DNA of 11,600 nucleotides, from assembly GCA_964464375.1 (NCBI GenBank), contig CAYXFU010000066.1:1-11600 (forward strand), written 5' to 3'. Positions 6,469 through 11,600 of this stretch are shown piece after piece. Below the pieces are notes generated by a model that saw nothing but the letters and a program-made list of their open reading frames with translations, did not search any database and was not told where the DNA came from. Source of the stretch: CAIOZA01 sp964464375. GTDB lineage: Bacteria > Bacteroidota > Ignavibacteria > Kapaibacteriales > UBA2268. A program made the position numbers and the translations under genes. The first letter of the stretch is position 1; every line of letters starts with the position of its first letter.

Positions 6469-9090
6469 ATGTTCAGATATTTCATATTAATTCTTATATC
6501 AATTATTTCATTCTTACTGTCATTATTCAGTCAGGAAGCATCTGCTCAGAACACATACAAGGGAATCGATAAAAATCAGATCAGCCAACTGATACCCTCT
6601 ACGACAAGATTCGTTGTTAATCTTGCAGGTAGATGGGAGTATTCAACTGATGATCAAAGCTGGGAACCTACAGATATACCGGGTGTTGCAACAGATGCCA
6701 AGCGGGTATATCTTCGCAGAACAATCAAAATTGATAAGAATCTTACCAATCAGTATTCATGGCAGTTATATTTTCTTGGTGTCGATGAACAAGTTGAGGT
6801 TTACTTCAATGATCAATTCATCGGCAAATATTTTGGTGGTATGACACCTTTCAATGTTCAAATACCTAAAAGACTCATCTGGGGCGAAACCAACAACATC
6901 AAGCTTGTTATTTCTGCCGCCACCGATGCCGCCAGAAAGCTCAAAGAACAGCATATTTTTGCAAAGAAGATTTATACAGGAATACTCCGGGAAATTTTCC
7001 TTGTTGGCAATCCTCAAGTCTGGGTTAATAGTATAAAATATAAAACTGAACCTGTACAGAACTACCAGCACTGGAATGTCAGAACTTTAGTTTCAATCTC
7101 AACATCGGACATTAGTTCATTTGTTGCCCACAATTCCAAAAGCGATTCACTCGGCAATCTCGGAATTAGTAAAACTGTAATTCAGGTGGAAGCACAGATA
7201 CGTAATATACAGACCGGACAAGTTATTGCAACCCATCCGTCTAAAACAATGGAAGTTGAACCGTTCAGAACTGTTCCAATTGATTTCAATATGAATGCGA
7301 TTTCGCCTTCCACTTGGTCAACAGAAACCCCCAATCTATATCAATTGGTTGTTAAAATTTCCCGAAATGGTGCACTTGTTGATGAATATAGCACCATCAT
7401 GGGATTTGTTGATTATTCAATTCAGAACGTTCAGGGACAACCCCAAGTTCTTCAAAACGGGAAAATATTTGAGCTGAAAGGTGTTGACTATATACAGGAT
7501 TATAAGAATGGGCAGGCAGTTTCACTCCATAAAATGGAACAGGATGTATATCAGATAAAAGCGACACTCGGGGCGAATATGATCAGAGTTAAATATGATG
7601 CTCCACATCCCTATCTGGCTTATCTTTGCGATAAATATGGCTTGTTAATGATGGTTGAACTTCCCATGTATGATAGTCCTACATCATTGATAGAACTAGA
7701 CGAAATTAGAGTTAAGATGCGCAATCTGTCCGAAAGACTAATTGAGAATTTTCACAATCATCCTTGTGTAATGGCATGGGGACTTTCTGATGGAATTATT
7801 GACGCTTCCCCTCAATCCTTAGATTTATATAAAAGTCTTCAATCTATTTTCAGAAACTATTCCGATAAACTTATATATAAAATTGTTTGGTTCGGAACCA
7901 AAACAATTACAAATGATGGTTTTGATTTCATCGGATTTCACGATAACAGAAGGCATCATTCTTCAGATGAAATAAAAAAGGAAATTTCCAGATTAGTCGA
8001 ATTGGCAAAGGATAAACCTGTTTTCATAAACTATGGTTTCCCTATTCAGCCTGATAATCATCACGGATATTCCGATCCTCTTTCAATCGAATCTCAAGCT
8101 TATTATATTCTGAATCTTTTCCATATTGTCAAAGAGAAAAAATTATTCGGCAGTATCATAGCCTCATTCAATGATTATGAATTGAACAATCCACTCATGA
8201 CCGTTAATCACTCAGATTTATATCTTTGCACCTCTGGTTTGGTTGACGACAATAGAAAGCAAAGACTATCATTCAATACTCTTCAGGCATTGTTCAATGC
8301 CGAAAAGGAACCATTGCTCAATGCAGGCAGTTATTCCGAGAAGACACCTGTTTTCTTTATCATTCTTGGTCTCATTCTAAGTATATCACTTATTTTTCTA
8401 ATAAACAGATACAAACGATTCAGAGAATATTTTACACGGGCAATTTTGAGACCATACAATCTTTATGCAGATATTCGCGATCAGAGGATCATTTCTAATC
8501 TTCAGACCCTTATCCTTGGAATATCTGAATCTATCACTGTCGGGTTGTATTTGGCATCGATTTTATATTATTATAAATCTGACAATGTAGCCCAATTGCT
8601 ATTGATTTTGGCTTTGCCTTTCAAATATTTTCAGGAAGGACTGTTCTCACTTATCTGGACTCCTGAAATTCTTCTGCTCATGATAACTTTTATTGTGATT
8701 CTCTCAATATTACTAGCAGCTTTAATAATAAGATTATTCGCTTTTACTGTCAGAGGAAGGATTTATTATAAAGATGCACTTACAATTGTTATCTGGAGTT
8801 CTGCTCCTATAGTTATTTTGCTCCCATTCTCGACTGTTCTGATTAATTTGCTCGTTTTTTCGCCGGCTTTCCTATCATTGATTATGATCGTTCTGCCGGT
8901 ATTTTATATTTGGATTATTTTTAGGATTCTTAAAGCAACTTCAGTTGTCTTCGATGCTCATCCGACAAAGACTTTTGCGATTGGAGCAAATTTTATTATA
9001 GTTATATATCTGATAATTTTCTCAATTTATCAGTATCAGTTCTCGATTTTCTCATATATTCAATACATTTTTCAATCTTTGGTGAAGTAA
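6469..9090 (+). CDS. GH2-like pseudoenzyme with multi-pass membrane tail
   Basis: This 873-residue exported membrane protein starts with a signal peptide (1 to about 26, ending ASA-QN). A GH2 sugar-binding jelly roll follows (about 48-180: LAGRWEY, YLRRTIKI, VYFNDQFIGK). Next come an Ig-like domain (about 185-315) and a degenerate GH2 TIM barrel (about 330-612: LKGVDYIQDY, ANMIRVKYDAPHP, LCDKYGLLMMVELPMY). GH2 enzymes end the acid/base strand in HPSVIIWSLGNE; here it is HPCVMAWGLSDG (431-442), with Asn-Glu changed to Asp-Gly. The nucleophile region KPVFINYG (516-523) also lacks Glu. Both catalytic residues seem lost, so it probably binds glycans rather than cutting them (inference). Residues 627-870 hold about six membrane helices; FAFTVRGRIYYKDALTIVIWSSAP loosely recalls Yip1-type domains. 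GGGG lies a few bases before the ATG. The stop is 1 nt from purC, and rodA follows, so an envelope role is possible. Function unknown. Confidence 0.85.
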   Translation: MFRYFILILISIISFLLSLFSQEASAQNTYKGIDKNQISQLIPSTTRFVVNLAGRWEYSTDDQSWEPTDIPGVATDAKRVYLRRTIKIDKNLTNQYSWQLYFLGVDEQVEVYFNDQFIGKYFGGMTPFNVQIPKRLIWGETNNIKLVISAATDAARKLKEQHIFAKKIYTGILREIFLVGNPQVWVNSIKYKTEPVQNYQHWNVRTLVSISTSDISSFVAHNSKSDSLGNLGISKTVIQVEAQIRNIQTGQVIATHPSKTMEVEPFRTVPIDFNMNAISPSTWSTETPNLYQLVVKISRNGALVDEYSTIMGFVDYSIQNVQGQPQVLQNGKIFELKGVDYIQDYKNGQAVSLHKMEQDVYQIKATLGANMIRVKYDAPHPYLAYLCDKYGLLMMVELPMYDSPTSLIELDEIRVKMRNLSERLIENFHNHPCVMAWGLSDGIIDASPQSLDLYKSLQSIFRNYSDKLIYKIVWFGTKTITNDGFDFIGFHDNRRHHSSDEIKKEISRLVELAKDKPVFINYGFPIQPDNHHGYSDPLSIESQAYYILNLFHIVKEKKLFGSIIASFNDYELNNPLMTVNHSDLYLCTSGLVDDNRKQRLSFNTLQALFNAEKEPLLNAGSYSEKTPVFFIILGLILSISLIFLINRYKRFREYFTRAILRPYNLYADIRDQRIISNLQTLILGISESITVGLYLASILYYYKSDNVAQLLLILALPFKYFQEGLFSLIWTPEILLLMITFIVILSILLAALIIRLFAFTVRGRIYYKDALTIVIWSSAPIVILLPFSTVLINLLVFSPAFLSLIMIVLPVFYIWIIFRILKATSVVFDAHPTKTFAIGANFIIVIYLIIFSIYQYQFSIFSYIQYIFQSLVK

Positions 9091-9091
9091 A

Positions 9092-9982
9092 ATGAAAGCA
9101 ATTTATCAAACAGATTTCCCTGCTCTTAAACTTGTTCATCGCGGAAAAGTTAGAGATATTTATGATCTTGGTGAATTTCTGCTTTTTGTTGCAACCGACA
9201 GAATAAGTGCGTTCGATGTTATTATGGATACTCCTGTACCGGGTAAAGGTGAAATTCTCTCCAGGATTTCAACATTCTGGTTCGACAAGACTAAACACAT
9301 CATTTCTAATCATTTAGTTACAAGCAATCCTGACGACTATCCGGTTGAATGTCATCAATATAATGATGATCTTATTAATCGCTCTATGTTGGTTCGTAAG
9401 TGCAAGCCACTGCCTATTGAAGCTGTAGTTCGTGGCTATATTGCCGGTTCAGGCTGGAAAGAATATCAAAAATCCGGAACTGTTAGCGGAATAACAATTC
9501 CTGCCGGTTTGCTGGAATTTGAAAAACTTCCTGAAGTTATATTTACTCCAACAACAAAAGAAGAAGTTGGTCATGATCAGAGCATTAATTTTGAAAAAAT
9601 GTCCCAAATCGTTGGACTGGATATCTCAGAACAAGTAAGAGATATTGCTATCAAATTGTACAATTTTGCATGGGAATACCTCAACGAACGAGGACTAATA
9701 CTCGCTGATACCAAATTTGAATTTGGTTTGAACGAAGAAGGTGAATTAATTCTCATTGATGAAGCTCTGACTCCGGATTCTTCCAGATTCTGGCTTAAGG
9801 ATGTTTATTCACCGGGTAAACCTCAATATAATTTCGACAAACAGGTGCTGAGAGACTATCTTGAATCTATCAAATGGAATAAAACCCCTCCACCACCCAT
9901 TTTGCCAAATGAAATAATTAAACTGACTATCGATAAATATACTGAAGCATTCCAAAGAATCGTAAATGGAGACACGCAATAA
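9092..9982 (+). CDS. purC: Phosphoribosylaminoimidazole-succinocarboxamide synthase (SAICAR synthetase)
   Basis: It joins CAIR and L-aspartate using ATP to make SAICAR in de novo purine synthesis, in the cytoplasm. At 296 residues it is the longer form of the family. Family marks are HRGKVRDIYDLG (16-27, nucleotide-binding strands), ATDRISAFDVIM (34-45), PVPGKGEILSRIS (48-60), VVRGYIAGSGWKEY (112-125), FTPTTKEEVGHD (151-162), LADTKFEFG (204-212) and IDEALTPDSSRFW (222-234). All are intact. The ATG is 1 nt past the upstream stop codon, with GGTGA (9081-9085) inside the end of the upstream gene as ribosome site, so the two are probably translationally coupled. No other purine gene is in the window; the setting before rodA is unusual for purC. 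Confidence 0.97.
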   Translation: MKAIYQTDFPALKLVHRGKVRDIYDLGEFLLFVATDRISAFDVIMDTPVPGKGEILSRISTFWFDKTKHIISNHLVTSNPDDYPVECHQYNDDLINRSMLVRKCKPLPIEAVVRGYIAGSGWKEYQKSGTVSGITIPAGLLEFEKLPEVIFTPTTKEEVGHDQSINFEKMSQIVGLDISEQVRDIAIKLYNFAWEYLNERGLILADTKFEFGLNEEGELILIDEALTPDSSRFWLKDVYSPGKPQYNFDKQVLRDYLESIKWNKTPPPPILPNEIIKLTIDKYTEAFQRIVNGDTQ

Positions 9983-11242
9983 ATGCTCATGCAGGATCAA
10001 GATTCAAGTTTTGAGGTCAGACGCCAAACTTCAGAATTTTTCGACTGGAGTACTTTTCTGATCACTGTTCTCCTTGTTACTATTGGTCTAATTTCGATTT
10101 ATAGTGCCACTTATGAAATAGGTATGTCCGGTAGGTTTACCCAACAACTGACTTTTGCTATAATAGGATTTATAGCCGCAATTGTGGTGATGTTCCTGCC
10201 TGAAAGATGGATATCGTCATTTACTTATCCATTTTACGGAATTGTAATTCTTATGCTTATCGGCGTTTTACTATTCGGTAAGGAAGTCAATGGAACACGT
10301 GGCTGGCTCGCACTAGGTGGTTTCACATTTCAGCCCTCGGAATTCGCTAAATTATCTACCCTTATGGCTATTGCCAAATTCCTTTCGTCAAAAGGTGTGG
10401 ACATTAAGAATCTTCGTGATGTGCTTGTTGCAGGTGCTTTAATGATTCTCCCCGCTATATTGATATTTAAACAACCCGATAATGGTACAGCAACAGTTTT
10501 GGGAGCAACATTTATCGGAATTTTATTCTGGTCCGGTTTTGATTTATTTGTATTATTTACAGTTGTTAGTGCTCCATTAATTGCTCTGTTCTCACTTATA
10601 GGAACAGCCGCCTTCGTTACCTCCGTTTCAATATTTGCTATCATCGCAGGTCTTCTTCGTAGAAAAATATGGCTAACTGTTATGGCAGTTGTGATAGTTG
10701 GAGGTATTGGATATTCCGGAAAAATTGCAGTTGATAAACTTGAACCATATCAAAAGAAAAGAATTGAAACCTTCCTCAATCCCGGAAGTGACCCAAGAGG
10801 TAGTGGCTATAATGTAATTCAGTCCATTCTTGCCGTTGGCAGTGGCGGTCTGTCTGGTAAAGGCTTCATGGGTGGCACTCAGACACAGTTGAGATACATT
10901 CCCGCTCAATGGACAGATTTTATCTTCTCGGTACCCGCTGAAGAATTCGGTTTCCTGGGCAGTGCTTTAGTGGTTGTCCTGATTTTCGGTTTTATACTCA
11001 GAGCTGTCAGAATTGCCTCCGAAGTTGATAGTAGTTTTTTCAGCCTGATAGCCTTTGGTTCAGCCGCTACAATTTTCTACCACACAATTATCAATATCGG
11101 CATGGCAATCGGCATGATGCCCGTTATGGGGATTCCTCTGCCATTCCTGAGCTCTGGCGGTTCTGCTCTTTTTGTCAATCTTCTGATGCTCGGCATTCTG
11201 CTCAATGCCTACAGATCGCACCGCAGAAAACAATTCGCTTAG
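9983..11242 (+). CDS. rodA: Rod shape-determining SEDS peptidoglycan polymerase RodA
   Basis: Multi-pass inner-membrane glycosyltransferase that polymerises lipid II into lateral-wall peptidoglycan with a class B penicillin-binding protein (PBP2). It has 419 residues and about ten predicted helices, starting with DWSTFLITVLLVTIGLISIYSAT (about 21-43). SEDS marks are NGTRGWLALGGFTFQPSEFAKL (103-124), FKQPDNGTA (162-170), and the extracellular FLNPGSDPRGSGYNVIQS (264-281), whose SDP aspartate corresponds, as I align it, to the essential Asp262 of E. coli RodA. AVGSGGLSGKGF, WTDFIFSVPAEEFG and GIPLPFLSSGG complete the pattern and favour RodA over FtsW. A somewhat long hydrophobic stretch (about 180-250) precedes the catalytic loop. 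The ATG abuts the purC stop codon with no gap; GGAG at 9968-9971 is 11 nt upstream and favours 9983 over the second ATG (9989). A hairpin with a T-rich tail follows at 11285-11304. No mreBCD or PBP2 gene is visible. Confidence 0.95.
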   Translation: MLMQDQDSSFEVRRQTSEFFDWSTFLITVLLVTIGLISIYSATYEIGMSGRFTQQLTFAIIGFIAAIVVMFLPERWISSFTYPFYGIVILMLIGVLLFGKEVNGTRGWLALGGFTFQPSEFAKLSTLMAIAKFLSSKGVDIKNLRDVLVAGALMILPAILIFKQPDNGTATVLGATFIGILFWSGFDLFVLFTVVSAPLIALFSLIGTAAFVTSVSIFAIIAGLLRRKIWLTVMAVVIVGGIGYSGKIAVDKLEPYQKKRIETFLNPGSDPRGSGYNVIQSILAVGSGGLSGKGFMGGTQTQLRYIPAQWTDFIFSVPAEEFGFLGSALVVVLIFGFILRAVRIASEVDSSFFSLIAFGSAATIFYHTIINIGMAIGMMPVMGIPLPFLSSGGSALFVNLLMLGILLNAYRSHRRKQFA

Positions 11243-11245
11243 AAA

Positions 11246-11270
11246 GTCATTAGGAGCGGAGCGAAGAATC
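11246..11270. repeat. Possible half of a dispersed GTCATT...GAGCGGAGCGAAG element
   Basis: Four bases after the rodA stop, GTCATTAGGAGCGGAGCGAAGAATC (11246-11270) resembles an intergenic repeat I recall from many bacterial genomes, roughly GTCATTGCGAGC..AGCGAAGCAATC. The matching inverted half is not seen in recognisable form. The attribution is from memory, not from a search. Confidence 0.35.
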
Positions 11271-11284
11271 CATGTATTTTGTAG

Positions 11285-11304
11285 GGACACGGCGTGCCGT
11301 GTCC
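11285..11304 (+). terminator. Strong palindrome after rodA, likely terminator
   Basis: GGACACGGC (11285-11293) and GCCGTGTCC (11296-11304) form a perfect 9-bp inverted repeat with 2 nt between. In RNA this would be a 7-8 bp GC-rich stem with a small loop. TTGCTTTTTATT follows, so it works as a rho-independent terminator 42 bases past rodA. The preceding GTAGG also ties it to the TAGGGACAC element further downstream, so it may be a mobile or dispersed palindrome used as a terminator. Confidence 0.6.
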
Positions 11305-11386
11305 TTGCTTTTTATTGTCATTACTGCGCATGCACGAATATATTTTTTGTCATACTGAATAGAGTTAATAATCTTAATATATTTTT

Positions 11387-11441
11387 TAGGGACACATTGC
11401 TTGAGTTCGCAATAAAGTAGTATTCATGCAATGAATCCCTA
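11387..11441. repeat. Imperfect inverted repeat headed TAGGGACAC
   Basis: TAGGGACACATTGC (11387-11400) and the reverse complement of GCAATGAATCCCTA (11428-11441) agree at 12 of 14 positions, with 27 nt between. Inside, ATTGC (11396-11400) can alternatively pair with GCAAT at 11409-11413. The head TAGGGACAC repeats the nine bases at 11282-11290 and also follows a T-rich stretch, so the two palindromes look like relatives about 105 bp apart. Confidence 0.5.
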
Positions 11442-11476
11442 CAATACAATGATTGATATAATTTTTATTTCCTTTT

Positions 11477-11582
11477 AAACGCGTTTCTTTGATAAATTCT
11501 CTTTCATTTCGCAAATTGCATTTGGTGACTTGGGAAAGGAAAGAATATCGCGTAGCGATTATATATTTAACCTCTACGAGGT
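11477..11582. repeat. Cluster of short perfect palindromes with 3-nt loops
   Basis: Four compact palindromes lie in about 105 bases: AAACGCGTTT (11477-11486), CAAAT-TGC-ATTTG (11512-11524), ATCGC-GTA-GCGAT (11547-11559) and ACCTC-TAC-GAGGT (11570-11582). The last two are 10 nt apart and have loops GTA and TAC that are reverse complements. No coding frame is convincing here. Together with the elements at 11246-11441 they fill the 358-base gene-free end of the window. Confidence 0.45.
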
Positions 11583-11600
11583 AATAATTATTTTTGGGTG

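Noticed and set aside
6766..7071. Minus-strand open frame of 101 codons inside the GH2-like gene
   Set aside because: The plus-strand frame here encodes the recognisable GH2 jelly roll; the antisense product shows no family features.
10330..10644. Minus-strand open frame of 104 codons inside rodA
   Set aside because: It is antisense to conserved SEDS motifs, so it is a composition shadow.
11205..11420. Plus-strand open frame of 71 codons past rodA
   Set aside because: It overlaps the end of rodA and then runs through the palindromic repeats and terminator, with a low-quality, cysteine-scattered translation.
11243..11600. CRISPR array or attachment site in the repeat-rich tail
   Set aside because: The palindromes differ in sequence and spacing, there is no regular repeat-spacer unit, and no integrase or tRNA gene is nearby.

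Overview
The window comes from a low-GC bacterium, and every recognisable gene in it is a chromosomal housekeeping or accessory gene. There are no phage, plasmid, transposase, CRISPR, tRNA or rRNA signals. Clear AGGAG ribosome binding sites, a pyruvate:ferredoxin oxidoreductase paired with a dihydroorotate-dehydrogenase-like gene, and intergenic palindromes of the TAGGGACAC kind suggest an anaerobic or fermentative member of the FCB group, for example the Ignavibacteriota/Chlorobi side of Bacteroidota. This placement is inference from gene content and style; no marker gene is present.

Layout. Positions 147-4806 on the minus strand hold nifJ (one-piece pyruvate:ferredoxin oxidoreductase) followed by a dihydroorotate-dehydrogenase-like flavoprotein. 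A hairpin lies between the two genes and a rho-independent terminator closes the unit at 93-122. The AT-rich divergent region 4807-5100 carries a candidate nifJ promoter overlapped by a perfect 8-bp inverted repeat, and a TATAAT box facing right. An MdtG-like major facilitator efflux pump follows on the plus strand to 6333. Its conventional ATG falls inside the first membrane helix, so translation probably begins upstream at a non-ATG codon. A terminator-like hairpin at 6384-6408 separates it from a tightly packed three-gene unit (6469-11242): a signal-peptide-bearing glycoside hydrolase family 2-like protein with a multi-pass membrane tail and apparently lost catalytic glutamates, then purC, then rodA. 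Junctions in this unit are 1 nt and 0 nt. The last 358 bases (11243-11600) hold no gene but contain several short palindromic elements, one of which probably terminates rodA.

How the genes work together. NifJ links pyruvate, CoA and acetyl-CoA to low-potential ferredoxin, and its flavoprotein neighbour may use or tune that redox pool. PurC makes SAICAR in purine synthesis and RodA polymerises peptidoglycan for the lateral wall. The degenerate GH2 membrane protein shares their transcript and is the least understood gene here. I do not see a complete novel multi-gene system. The best candidates for new biology are that pseudoenzyme, the DHOD-like partner of nifJ, the MFS start, and the palindromic tail.
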